Below, piece by piece: positions 8,019-15,621 of a stretch of 33,858 nt of DNA. The notes under the pieces were generated by a model, which searched no databases, had not been told where the DNA came from, and saw only the letters and a list, made by a program, of their open reading frames with translations. Source of the DNA: a virus; IMG/VR virus record IMGVR_UViG_3300029268_000489, positions 1-33,858 of that record. The stretch is one strand, 5' to 3'. A program made the translations under genes and the position numbers. The first letter of the stretch is position 1, and each line of letters opens with the position of its first letter.

Positions 8019-8611
8019 GTATTTTGCTTACCTTCGACAATCTTTTTGACCAAAGTATGTAAGCCTGGGTTGACTCGTAATGCGTGTGGCATCAATTCAT
8101 TGCGAATGTAATTACGGGTATAGCGTGAATTTTTGTTTGATTCATCTTCAATCCAAGGCACATTATGGCTTTCGCACCAATAGATAAACTCTTGTTTGCG
8201 TGTAGTTAAAAATGGTCTGATTACATTGTTGCGTGTTAATGGAATGACTTTGGGTGTGCCGTGTAATGCTGACCAAATATATGTTTCAACACAATCATCC
8301 AAATGATGACAAGTAATGACTGGACCAAGCTCACTTAAAAATTCATAGCGTTCTCTACGCCAGTATTCTTCCTGTGATTCTTTGCTACCTTTTTGACTAC
8401 GAGGTGATCCGTACAACATAGGAATATTGTTATCACCGCAATACCTAGAAACAAACTCACTGGCTTTTTCACCGTTTTGTGTTCTGTGATTAAAATGGGC
8501 AATCGTTACTTCGTGCTTGCGACTTAGAAAGTCAACTACTGCCATACTATCTACACCACCGCTACATGCGATTGTAATACTTTTGGGTAAGGGAACTGTT
8601 AGCTTAATCAT
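8015..8611 (-). CDS. tilS-like: Compact TilS-like tRNA(Ile)-lysidine synthetase (catalytic domain only)
   Basis: A 198-aa N-type PP-loop ATPase. SGGVDS at 17-22 is the P-loop; HHLDDCVET at 102-110 matches the TilS HHxDDxxET motif; IRPFLTTRK (131-139) and the EDESN...YTRNYIRNEL block (155-173) match the TilS signature after the ATPase core. TilS changes the C34 of tRNA-Ile(CAU) to lysidine, so that it reads AUA. E. coli TilS has 432 aa; this one stops after the N-terminal catalytic domain, with no C-terminal tRNA-binding domains. ThiI, TtcA and QueC fit less well because of the DESN/RN-IR block. AUA codons are present in the phage genes, so help with AUA decoding is plausible. Its ATG lies at the edge of a palindrome with a possible -10 box. 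Confidence 0.82.
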   Translation of the reverse strand: MIKLTVPLPKSITIACSGGVDSMAVVDFLSRKHEVTIAHFNHRTQNGEKASEFVSRYCGDNNIPMLYGSPRSQKGSKESQEEYWRRERYEFLSELGPVITCHHLDDCVETYIWSALHGTPKVIPLTRNNVIRPFLTTRKQEFIYWCESHNVPWIEDESNKNSRYTRNYIRNELMPHALRVNPGLHTLVKKIVEGKQNT

Positions 8612-8631
8612 CTATGCATTATAGCATAGAT
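8610..8631. promoter_or_regulatory. 8-bp inverted repeat enclosing a TATAAT box at the tilS start
   Basis: ATCTATGC and GCATAGAT (8610-8617, 8624-8631) are perfect arms around ATTATA, which reads TATAAT on the minus strand (8623-8618). A weak TTTCAA lies 17 bases upstream. The -10 box ends six bases before the tilS ATG at 8611, so initiation would give a leaderless mRNA. The palindrome could be an operator, or a hairpin hiding the start codon. There is no T-run after it, so a terminator is unlikely. Confidence 0.5.
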
Positions 8632-8636
8632 TAATC

Positions 8637-8652
8637 TTTATTGAAAGATATG
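8637..8652. repeat. 16-bp direct repeat, left copy
   Basis: Identical to 9600-9615. The copy lies just beyond the stop of the AT-rich gene 8657-9598. In the right copy the same bases encode the last residues (HIFQ) and stop of the metallopeptidase gene. Together the two copies bracket one gene, as expected if it was inserted at, and duplicated, the 3' end of its neighbour. Confidence 0.7.
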
Positions 8653-8656
8653 ACGG

Positions 8657-9598
8657 TCATTCATATTTCCATAATATAGAACCATCTAACTCTATACTTT
8701 TTAATTTAAGATTGGTTATATTATTCCAATCTATTTCATCAATATTTTCTATGTCACCTATTGGATATCGATTGAGTTTTTTATTTGAATTGATTACAAA
8801 TTGTTGAAATTCAGGATCTTCTATTGTTTTTGTAAATATTTTATTAGGGTCAAATGTAATATTGGGAGTCATTAAATTGTTACCGCCAATATCATCATTA
8901 CTAGGGTCATCTTCTTCAAACCAACATTTAAAATGATCCTTACCCAAAATATCATCAGTTATCCAAACATTATGATTATATGATTGTACGCTAAAATCAA
9001 ATTCTTCAGTTATATATTCTACTGTCTCTGTTCCCCATATTGCCTCGTTATCTTCTAAATGACTAGTAGATGCGGCATGTAACCCATAATACATTTGGTT
9101 AGGAACTAGTTTGTTTATCCTAGATAATTTTGGATATGTTAATGTTTCTAGTAGATGTGAATTATTGTTTAATTCATGTATTGCATGATGTATTTTATCT
9201 ATTGGTGTGTCGGTAAATGTAGTAGAGGATACAAAGGGATTTAATAATTTTGCCAGTGATGTAAAGTGTCTATGCCACTTGTTTAAATGATGTTGAGTAA
9301 GATTACTATAATCAATTAATAAAGATTTAAGTTCTATTATTTCTGCACTATAATCAATTTGATAGTGTTTACCTAATAATATAAATGATTTAAGGATATT
9401 AAATATAAAAAATCTATAATTTACATTAGTAACAAGCTGTTGTGTTACATGATGTGGATGAAAAGACCAATCTAAATGTGGGAGACGTTTTGAAGTACGT
9501 GTAACATAATCTTTCCAATTAGATACGAATGAATTATTCAATAATTTTATTTTTATATAAACATTTGTTTGGTCATTATTAAATTTATATATTAACAT
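8657..9598 (-). CDS. Hypothetical protein, 313 aa, AT-rich, possibly acquired
   Basis: No family recognised. The protein is rich in Asn, Ile, Leu, His and Tyr (for example HPHHVTQQL near residue 47 and LTQHHLNKWHRHF near 100), with an acidic C-terminal half containing EEDDPSNDDIGGN. It ends in LDGSILWKYE. Codons are more A/T-ended than in its neighbours. There is no capsid-targeting-like N-terminus and no convincing ribosome site before ATG at 9598 (upstream reads CTTTCAATAAA). It is enclosed by the 16-bp repeats at 8637 and 9600, supporting recent acquisition or a cargo gene. It could be a phage conflict gene, but nothing in the sequence shows a function. Confidence 0.75.
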   Translation of the reverse strand: MLIYKFNNDQTNVYIKIKLLNNSFVSNWKDYVTRTSKRLPHLDWSFHPHHVTQQLVTNVNYRFFIFNILKSFILLGKHYQIDYSAEIIELKSLLIDYSNLTQHHLNKWHRHFTSLAKLLNPFVSSTTFTDTPIDKIHHAIHELNNNSHLLETLTYPKLSRINKLVPNQMYYGLHAASTSHLEDNEAIWGTETVEYITEEFDFSVQSYNHNVWITDDILGKDHFKCWFEEDDPSNDDIGGNNLMTPNITFDPNKIFTKTIEDPEFQQFVINSNKKLNRYPIGDIENIDEIDWNNITNLKLKSIELDGSILWKYE

Positions 9599-9599
9599 T

Positions 9600-9615
9600 T
9601 TTATTGAAAGATATG
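9600..9615. repeat. 16-bp direct repeat, right copy
   Basis: Identical to 8637-8652. It covers the stop codon and last codons of the metallopeptidase gene and the base before it. The match breaks on both sides, though a weaker resemblance (GGTTAT against GGTCAT with a two-base gap) continues for a few bases. Confidence 0.7.
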
Positions 9616-10173
9616 GTTATTTTTTTCTCCATAAATTTTGATATATTTTCCTGCAAGCATATCTGCCATTGCTTCAATTGGGCTACCGGGATAACTATCC
9701 CCGGGTTCAATCATATTTAGTTCACCTTGACGGACATGTACTAATTCATGGAATACTGTACGTAGTATATCTACAAGGTTACGATTTTTAGCATAGACCC
9801 AAATATTATCAGTACCCATTTGATGACCACCGGTATGATGATTAGTTTGAGCCTCTTCGGTATCCATACTTAATTCAATAGATGGAGTAGATTTTAAATG
9901 TAATATTTTGGAGGCCCACTGAACAAACATATCAACTTCTCGTTGTAGTTCATTTTCACCAGCCTCATCTAGTTTATTTTTAATCCAACTGTCAGGGTTA
10001 CGATGATATTTTTTGACAAATAAATCATGTAATGCTTTACCAGTAATTTTATGTTTACTAGCGATTCTTCTCATTAGCCTGTCGATTGTATTATAGTCGT
10101 GCTTTTCTAAGCTAGGAAGTTTCTTTGCTAGCTCATTGGCAGGCGACTCTAATACAATCTGACTAAACCGCAT
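9601..10173 (-). CDS. Zinc metallopeptidase with packaging-like N-terminus
   Basis: A 190-aa protein. Residues 1-9 (MRFSQIVLE) match the short N-terminal peptide seen in several neighbours, with a possible prohead-protease site VLE/S. Residues 20-65 form a helical module (HDYNTIDRLMRRIASKHKITGKALHDLF) followed by KLDEAGE (LDE at 68-70). The C-terminal domain has HELVH at 142-146 with a downstream Glu167 in EAMAD, the HExxH...E pattern of gluzincin-type metallopeptidases. I infer a zinc protease carried in the head and released or injected; target unknown. A role in cleaving host cell wall crosslinks or in self-processing cannot be excluded. Its 3' end carries one copy of the 16-bp repeat. Confidence 0.75.
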   Translation of the reverse strand: MRFSQIVLESPANELAKKLPSLEKHDYNTIDRLMRRIASKHKITGKALHDLFVKKYHRNPDSWIKNKLDEAGENELQREVDMFVQWASKILHLKSTPSIELSMDTEEAQTNHHTGGHQMGTDNIWVYAKNRNLVDILRTVFHELVHVRQGELNMIEPGDSYPGSPIEAMADMLAGKYIKIYGEKNNHIFQ

Positions 10174-10181
10174 TTAATATA

Positions 10182-10457
10182 TTATAGATATTCGTGATAG
10201 TCGTTAACAATTTCAGTACCATCGGTACGTTTAATCGTATGTATTAATTTTTGAGATACTAACCATTCTGCATAATAATCAGAACCAATATCAGTGTGGT
10301 TACCAACACTGTCATTAGCAAGCCAATAATCATATTCTTCTTTAGTTTTGGTAGCTGATAACCAATCGTTTAGTGGTAAAAATTTATCAACTTCGTATAC
10401 AAATGTGTGCATTCTTCCTGCATCATCTGGAATTGGAGTAGTAAATGTTTTTGTCAT
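10182..10457 (-). CDS. Small hypothetical acidic protein, 91 aa
   Basis: An acidic soluble protein rich in Tyr, Trp and Asp (EEYDYWLAND, DYYAEWLVSQ). No family recognised. It lacks the MRxxxFI-type N-terminus of the neighbours. It has an AAAGGAAC ribosome site before ATG at 10457 and a T4-like late promoter motif (GATAAATAC) 24 bases upstream, so late expression is likely. Confidence 0.75.
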   Translation of the reverse strand: MTKTFTTPIPDDAGRMHTFVYEVDKFLPLNDWLSATKTKEEYDYWLANDSVGNHTDIGSDYYAEWLVSQKLIHTIKRTDGTEIVNDYHEYL

Positions 10458-10480
10458 ATAAAAGTTCCTTTATTATACAT

Positions 10481-10489
10481 GTATTTATC
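10481..10489 (-). promoter_or_regulatory. T4-like late promoter motif GATAAATAC
   Basis: On the minus strand TTTGATAAATAC is followed by a short leader with AAAGGAAC and the ATG at 10457. T4 late promoters consist only of a -10 element TATAAATA read by gp55-holoenzyme; this sequence has seven of its eight bases and the same core as the other motifs in this window. Confidence 0.6.
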
Positions 10490-10508
10490 AAAAATCTCTA
10501 AAAGTAGT

Positions 10509-10955
10509 TTAATTACACCAACTTTGTTTGGCTTCTCCGTAGTATTCTCTTGCAAATCCGTTTTGTATTAGCATCATTCTTAAACTTTGTCCATCAAGTA
10601 ATATATCACCTAATACACGACCACCGTATTTATCCCAATCAGCGATAGCTACTTGACGTTTTTGTGCTTTACTGATAGCATTCTTTGTAAATGCAGTAGC
10701 GGCTTGACCACGTTGGTCTTCGCTTGGGCACATTGCTCTATGACCTTTTTCAGGTGTATCAACACCAAATACACGAATACTTAGTTCTTGTTTTAAAGGT
10801 GGAGGTAAGAATGTTGCTTGAAATGCAACAGTATCCCCATCAATAATCCTAGTGATAGGAAAATCATAGATGTTCATTGGCTTTTGCTTTTGTGCAAATG
10901 CAACACTAGTTAATGTTAGAATTACTAATATTATTATTTTTTTCATTTTTATCAT
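10509..10955 (-). CDS. Exported thermonuclease (staphylococcal nuclease family)
   Basis: A 148-aa protein starting with a signal peptide (MKKIIILVILTLTSVAFAQ, with cleavage likely after AFA). The mature part has the SNase fold marks: IDGDTV (calcium-binding Asp), IRVFGVDTPEKG with the family's Arg and catalytic Glu, and KYGGRVLGDI with the second catalytic Arg. It should cut DNA and RNA in a calcium-dependent way in the periplasm or outside the cell. An exported nuclease could salvage nucleotides or destroy DNA of other phages entering later. Either Met1 (10955) or Met4 can be the start; the first overlaps the previous stop (ATGA). It is the only plainly secreted enzyme in the window. Confidence 0.85.
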   Translation of the reverse strand: MIKMKKIIILVILTLTSVAFAQKQKPMNIYDFPITRIIDGDTVAFQATFLPPPLKQELSIRVFGVDTPEKGHRAMCPSEDQRGQAATAFTKNAISKAQKRQVAIADWDKYGGRVLGDILLDGQSLRMMLIQNGFAREYYGEAKQSWCN

Positions 10956-11497
10956 ATTACCTTACGATTCTTTACTCTTTCAATATCAATACCAAACGGT
11001 GTCTTGTTTGTTATTGATTTAACTATTTTCTCAGTAGCACCTTGGCCAGGCTTTAGTTCTGCGGCAACTATTTGAAAGATATATCTGTTCTTCTTTACAC
11101 CCAAGAACTCACCTACTAACACTTGATAGTTAGGATAGTTGGGTGTTAAATCTACTTTAGGATTTTCTTGTTCTTCTAAATAAAATACATCCTCATCTGA
11201 GGATACTTGCAATGTAGGATGTGCGGTTAATACAACATATGCATTTTCACCATAATTATCTTTTTGCTTGGCTATAGCTACTCCTAAATCAGTAGTTTTA
11301 ACTACAAAAGTAATATATGGCATTTTCATTAGTTCATGTCCACGTCTAGTTTCTAACTTATGTAATACTCGAAGGACTTTTTCTATGGGAATGTTACGTT
11401 CAGAACCATCACTTCTATCATTAATAAAGTGTTTGCTCACAACTAAATACCCGTCTGCAAAAGGTATTTCCTTATTAATAAACTCTGTTGCTCTCAT
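10952..11497 (-). CDS. Hypothetical protein with packaging-like N-terminus, 181 aa
   Basis: The N-terminus MRATEFINKE matches the length and character of the other capsid-targeting-like peptides, though the last three residues (NKE) are not a good LxE site. The body (residues 15-150) looks like one compact alpha/beta domain: HFINDRSDGSERNIPIEKVLRVLHKLETRRG, then ITFVVKTTDLGVAIAKQKD, then AYVVLTAHPTL. I do not know its function; the shape is that of a small toxin- or nuclease-like domain, but no catalytic motif can be named. It overlaps the thermonuclease start and follows the amidoligase gene closely, so it is part of the packaged-protein cluster. Confidence 0.75.
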   Translation of the reverse strand: MRATEFINKEIPFADGYLVVSKHFINDRSDGSERNIPIEKVLRVLHKLETRRGHELMKMPYITFVVKTTDLGVAIAKQKDNYGENAYVVLTAHPTLQVSSDEDVFYLEEQENPKVDLTPNYPNYQVLVGEFLGVKKNRYIFQIVAAELKPGQGATEKIVKSITNKTPFGIDIERVKNRKVI

Positions 11498-11498
11498 A

Positions 11499-13841
11499 TT
11501 AGCTCATTATAGGTAATACTTCAATGTCTGTACCTTGATCGTACCCATTGTCTCTTAGCCATTGAATAGCTACACGATTAGCATCACGTTGAACGTTACC
11601 TACTCCACTAAAGCGATGTACTTCTTGTCCATCAGCTAACACTTTCCAAGCACCAGTAAAGCCACCGGCTGCACGTTGTTGTTGTATATCAGTTGTGCTA
11701 CCTGGTGCGGGTGCTGGTTGATCCATACGTGATAGACCATAACCTCTTCTATCAATACCTTGTTGTAACAACCAAGCTTGAGCTTTTTCTCTTGCTTCTT
11801 CAACTGATGTAGCTTGGAATGTATAAACTATACTTTGGTCTGCTGTTCTGTATAGTTTGTAATCTTGTGTTTCACCACCTGTAGCACGAATAGGTTGTGC
11901 TAATATAGGCTCACTATCACCAACACGTCTTATACCAAACATATCTCTTGCTTGGAATGGTTGTAGTCTATGTGGTCCGTGTTCAAGGTAATCATTTAGA
12001 CGAATCAATGCTTCTCTATCATTGGTAATGCCTTCAGCATCTTCTACCTTTCGGTTAGTATCCAAATTGAATATTTCATACTTTGGTTCACTACTGTCGT
12101 CCCTTTCATACGGACGCAATGGCTTGGCAACCAATGAACTTCGATAGTCAGCCCAATTTGGATAACCACCAATGGCTTTTTCTCTTGCTTCTTCTTTAGA
12201 TAAGGCAACAACTTCTATACTAGCAGTACCACCAGGACTACGAACACTCCACCAATATTTTTTGCCGCCGGTAGTATCTTTCTTCAACTTGCGTTCTAGT
12301 TGTGCTTGCTGAACAAAGCTACGCAATGCAGCCTTAGGTAACTCACCTGCGGCATACTTAGCAAAGTATTGAATAGTGTCGGTACTATCTTTACTTGGTG
12401 CTAATAACTTATAAAGTTTTGTTAGATATTCTTTTCTATATTTCTGTGGATCAACTGCGGCATCTAATGCTACTACAAATCGTAACAACGTGTTTTCAAT
12501 CTTAGGGATATCAGCATCTAACCAATCACCACCGGGACTACGAAACTCAATGTAGCCGTCTTTGGTATTGATACTTGTGTATTTGTGTGTTGCACCACTA
12601 TGAACTAGTTTGCTAGCGATATCACTTAGTCCTTCTTTCATTCCATCTAACAACTTTTTAGCACTATCTGGATTTTGTCTAATGTTATCTTTAACTTGTT
12701 TCAAAGCACTCTTACAAAAAGTGTTACCTTCACGGTCAAACTCTTTCAATATATATTCGTCACCTAACAATAATGCTAACTTAACATAGTCAAGTTTTTC
12801 TCTACTAAAGTCAGGTACACTTACATTAATATGTAATCCAGTGCTATCATTCGTGTAGCAACCTTTATCTTTCGCCCAAGCAACAACTTTGTTAAAGTCA
12901 CTTATCATTTCATCTATGGGCATTGGTGGAGATACGAACTCTAATCCACCATCACTGGAATCGTCAGGCTCTAAGCTACCATCAGGCTCAACAACATAGT
13001 GACCTGCTTCTCTGCGAGCACCGTGATAACGTTCGCTTGTATTGACTGGCTTACCAATCATTCTGCTAAACTCATCACCAATATCATCAACGCTTAACTC
13101 ACCACCGTTATCGGGATAATACCAATGTGGCCAACTAATATCATAGTTACTTTCAACGTCTTGCATTGTATAAAGACCTTCACTTTCTAACCAATCGCTT
13201 TCGTCTGGCCAGTCAGTTTCATCCATCCACTTTTCACGTGCATTGTCATACAATCTTTCTTGATTGTCCCATTCTTCTTCAACAAATTGGTCACGCTTTT
13301 CTTCTACCATATCAGTAGCTTCTTTCCAGTGTTTCCAATCTTCGTTATTTTCTTTGTCTTTTAGTTTAGTTGTTTTTGCGCCGGCTTTGTTTGCCGCTTC
13401 TTTTTGTTCATCTGTTAAGCCTAACTGGTCATAAGCCTCATCTAGTGCGGCATCTTCATCAAACTCGCCTTCACTTTCAATATATTCACGTAGATAATCT
13501 TTACCTTCACTATCCCATTGTTCGCTACGTCTTTCATCAGCCCATTCGAGATAAGATTGAGTTAGTTCATCAACTAAACTTTCTACTTCTCTAAGACCAT
13601 TGTAGTTACGGTCATAAAAAAAGTTGCGTATGTTTTGGATACTACCGGAACTCTCATCACTATCATAATCAGCTTCTGGATCCCCGTCACCTTCTTCTTG
13701 TTTAACGTTTGGAACAATCATCTCAAATTCCATACCAGCCTGAGCACCAGTCTTGGCAGCTTCTTGCTTTAGTCGTGTAGGATTCATCGCTACTTCGTCA
13801 AGTACTTCTGTTTCTAATATTATAAAGTCTAGTGCTCTCAT
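11499..13841 (-). CDS. Amidoligase-domain protein with tandem C-terminal repeats, probably packaged
   Basis: A 780-aa protein. Residues 1-10 (MRALDFIILE) are a capsid-targeting-like peptide ending in ILE. The core has the signature of the ATP-dependent amidoligase family (glutamine-synthetase-like COOH-NH2 ligase): GMEFE (36-40), DGSLEP (287-292), GGLEFVSPP (298-306), STGLHINV (333-340) and GYIEFRSPGG (429-438). A long acidic helical insert (about 60-260) separates the first motif from the rest. The C-terminus has four weakly similar units of about 50 residues (529-580, 587-640, 661-705, 731-778) with aromatic-x-V/L strands and EAREKA-type helices, possibly binding modules. It would join an amine to a carboxylate using ATP, on a protein or a cell-wall peptide; the substrate is unknown. 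It overlaps the 447-aa gene by ATGA. Confidence 0.8.
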   Translation of the reverse strand: MRALDFIILETEVLDEVAMNPTRLKQEAAKTGAQAGMEFEMIVPNVKQEEGDGDPEADYDSDESSGSIQNIRNFFYDRNYNGLREVESLVDELTQSYLEWADERRSEQWDSEGKDYLREYIESEGEFDEDAALDEAYDQLGLTDEQKEAANKAGAKTTKLKDKENNEDWKHWKEATDMVEEKRDQFVEEEWDNQERLYDNAREKWMDETDWPDESDWLESEGLYTMQDVESNYDISWPHWYYPDNGGELSVDDIGDEFSRMIGKPVNTSERYHGARREAGHYVVEPDGSLEPDDSSDGGLEFVSPPMPIDEMISDFNKVVAWAKDKGCYTNDSTGLHINVSVPDFSREKLDYVKLALLLGDEYILKEFDREGNTFCKSALKQVKDNIRQNPDSAKKLLDGMKEGLSDIASKLVHSGATHKYTSINTKDGYIEFRSPGGDWLDADIPKIENTLLRFVVALDAAVDPQKYRKEYLTKLYKLLAPSKDSTDTIQYFAKYAAGELPKAALRSFVQQAQLERKLKKDTTGGKKYWWSVRSPGGTASIEVVALSKEEAREKAIGGYPNWADYRSSLVAKPLRPYERDDSSEPKYEIFNLDTNRKVEDAEGITNDREALIRLNDYLEHGPHRLQPFQARDMFGIRRVGDSEPILAQPIRATGGETQDYKLYRTADQSIVYTFQATSVEEAREKAQAWLLQQGIDRRGYGLSRMDQPAPAPGSTTDIQQQRAAGGFTGAWKVLADGQEVHRFSGVGNVQRDANRVAIQWLRDNGYDQGTDIEVLPIMS

Positions 13842-15181
13842 TTTTTTAACTTATTCCATTTATCGTATATATAGTTTTTCAACTCTATTGTGTTCTTAAA
13901 ACCATTGTCGTTCATATATTTAATCAACTTCACGGCACTAGCTCTATCTCCTGCGTCTGGCTTACGTGCGTTACTTAAATCAACACCTATGTTATGATCG
14001 CCTGTTGTATCGTGATACCATAACAGGTTCTTTAGTTGTCTCTTAGCTCTATCGCTTAAGTATTCCTCTTTGTCTTTTTCAATCAACTCAATCCAAGGCT
14101 TAACAAAGTCTGTTGGCTTGCGAGTAGAACCTCTAGTTGGTTGACCCTTCAATACATCTTTAGCTTGGCTTGGCTGAACACTCTTGCGTGTATCTAACAA
14201 TCTCCAAGCTTTTTCATCTGTATAAAGATATACTGGTATATCTCTTTTTTTAGCTGTTATCATTAGCTGTCGTGTTTGTGGGCTACGATATTCATTTTGT
14301 TCTTTTAGTAAGATATGTATCTCTGTAACAGGTGTCATTGGTATACTTGGCTCTTTGCTGAATACTCTATCTTCTGATTCACGTGTTCTTGTGCCATCAC
14401 TTTTTAACCAAGCACTATTCCAATAGTCTATTGGCTTAACAATGTATCTACTGTTGAACCAATCACCGTTCATTTTAAACATTACACCACCAGTACCAAC
14501 ATATCTATGATAGTCACCGGTTGGTGTGCGTGTTAAACTTAAAAAGTATGGATAACCTTTTGGTGCATAATCTTCTTCGCTTGGATTACCTGTTACACTT
14601 GCAAGTTCAAAGTTGCCTGATTGTAGAATCTTTAATGCGGCACCGGTACTAGTGTAATGAAATACTACACTAGTTGCACGTTCATTCAGTTGTTCATTTT
14701 CACTAAGTTTATTTTCAGGCTTGTCGTATGCTCTACGGTCAGTTAGTGTAAAAATCATTCCATCGTGTGGATCTTTTTTGCTATATAAGTCCCAATCAGG
14801 TAATAAACGCTTAATCATCTTAGCATATAATCCAATGCGACTATCTTCTTTGGCATTGAATGTTATTTCTTCTACTTTATCAAGACCATATTTTTGTAAG
14901 AACTCGCGGGTAATATCAACCGCGGTAGACAATACTTCGGCTGAATTACCTGTACCTGTTGTGCCCCAAATATCCATTTCCTGTGGATCAGTATCTTTTC
15001 TACCCATCATAAACTGAACTTCCCATTTCTTAGGATTGGCATTGCGGGAAAACGCTTGCCAATGATAAGTTCTATCGCCTACTGTAAAGTTTGCTCTAGC
15101 TTCTTCACCGCCGCGAAATTTCCATTCCCAGTTCTTTTTACCTTGCTGGAATAGTTCGTTTAAAAACTCATTCGCTCGCAT
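13838..15181 (-). CDS. Modular packaged protein: GNAT-like domain plus ART-like domain
   Basis: A 447-aa protein starting MRANEFLNE (LNE at 7-9), a capsid-targeting-like peptide. Residues 20-150 form a domain shared with the 739-aa protein at 19629-21848: W-E-V-x-F, then TGTGNSAEVLSTAVDITREFLQKY, ITFNAKEDSR, LYAKMIKRLLPDW, which looks GNAT-like. A second LNE (165-167) separates it from residues 170-300, which look like an ADP-ribosyltransferase: FHYTSTGAALKILQSG (H175, Y176), PYFLSLTR (211-218) and an E-S-E-D-R motif (268-272). The C-terminus (from about 310) is a basic helical tail with a DHNIGVDLSNARK segment. T4 packages and injects the ART Alt, so an injected ART is a fair model. The ART call is tentative because these motifs are short. 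Confidence 0.72.
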   Translation of the reverse strand: MRANEFLNELFQQGKKNWEWKFRGGEEARANFTVGDRTYHWQAFSRNANPKKWEVQFMMGRKDTDPQEMDIWGTTGTGNSAEVLSTAVDITREFLQKYGLDKVEEITFNAKEDSRIGLYAKMIKRLLPDWDLYSKKDPHDGMIFTLTDRRAYDKPENKLSENEQLNERATSVVFHYTSTGAALKILQSGNFELASVTGNPSEEDYAPKGYPYFLSLTRTPTGDYHRYVGTGGVMFKMNGDWFNSRYIVKPIDYWNSAWLKSDGTRTRESEDRVFSKEPSIPMTPVTEIHILLKEQNEYRSPQTRQLMITAKKRDIPVYLYTDEKAWRLLDTRKSVQPSQAKDVLKGQPTRGSTRKPTDFVKPWIELIEKDKEEYLSDRAKRQLKNLLWYHDTTGDHNIGVDLSNARKPDAGDRASAVKLIKYMNDNGFKNTIELKNYIYDKWNKLKK

Positions 15182-15621
15182 TACTCACGTTCTCGTTTTA
15201 ATATAGAACGAATGAACCAAGCTTTCTTGCCGTACAAATCTTGTAGTTCGGCCATATAGTTTTCGATACCGTGTTGATTCTCACTAGCTGCCTCATCAAA
15301 CATTGCTGTTACTAACTTAAGCATTAATTCACAGTCTTGTAATGATTCAGCAAACATTAGTTCAGCACGTGGGATTTTAATTTGGTCTTCAATGATTGAT
15401 AGTTCTGCGTATCTTGTTAAACTTCCGGGCGTATACGAACCTAATATTCTGATATATTCAGCAATAGGGTCAATAGTAGCATTTACATCTTCGTACAATG
15501 TATTAAAGAAGTCGTGATATTGTGGAAAGTTGCTGCCTTCAACATTCCAATGAAAGTTCTGGCTTTTGATAGCAAAGCTTTGTGTACTAGCTAATAGTAC
15601 TTTTAGATTATCTGATAACAT
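15181..15621 (-). CDS. dps-like: Dps-like ferritin-family protein
   Basis: A 146-aa four-helix protein of the Dps family. The N-terminal helix has SQNFHWNVEG (His at about 24 in the family's ferroxidase site), followed by QYHDFFNTLYEDVNATIDPIAEYIRILG, with the expected His, Asp and Glu ligands in spacing typical of Dps. Dps proteins form 12-subunit shells that oxidise and store iron and often bind DNA, protecting it from peroxide. Here the gene sits between two putative packaged-protein genes and is linked to both by overlaps (TAATG on each side), with AAGGACAA before its ATG. A role in protecting phage DNA or in sequestering iron during infection is an inference. It has no capsid-targeting-like N-terminus. 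Confidence 0.85.
   Translation of the reverse strand: MLSDNLKVLLASTQSFAIKSQNFHWNVEGSNFPQYHDFFNTLYEDVNATIDPIAEYIRILGSYTPGSLTRYAELSIIEDQIKIPRAELMFAESLQDCELMLKLVTAMFDEAASENQHGIENYMAELQDLYGKKAWFIRSILKRERE

Noticed and set aside
8015-8611. Assignment of the PP-loop ATPase as QueC, which would complete the preQ0 route
   Set aside because: The QueC zinc-binding Cys cluster is absent, and the DESN...RNYIRN block is specific to TilS.
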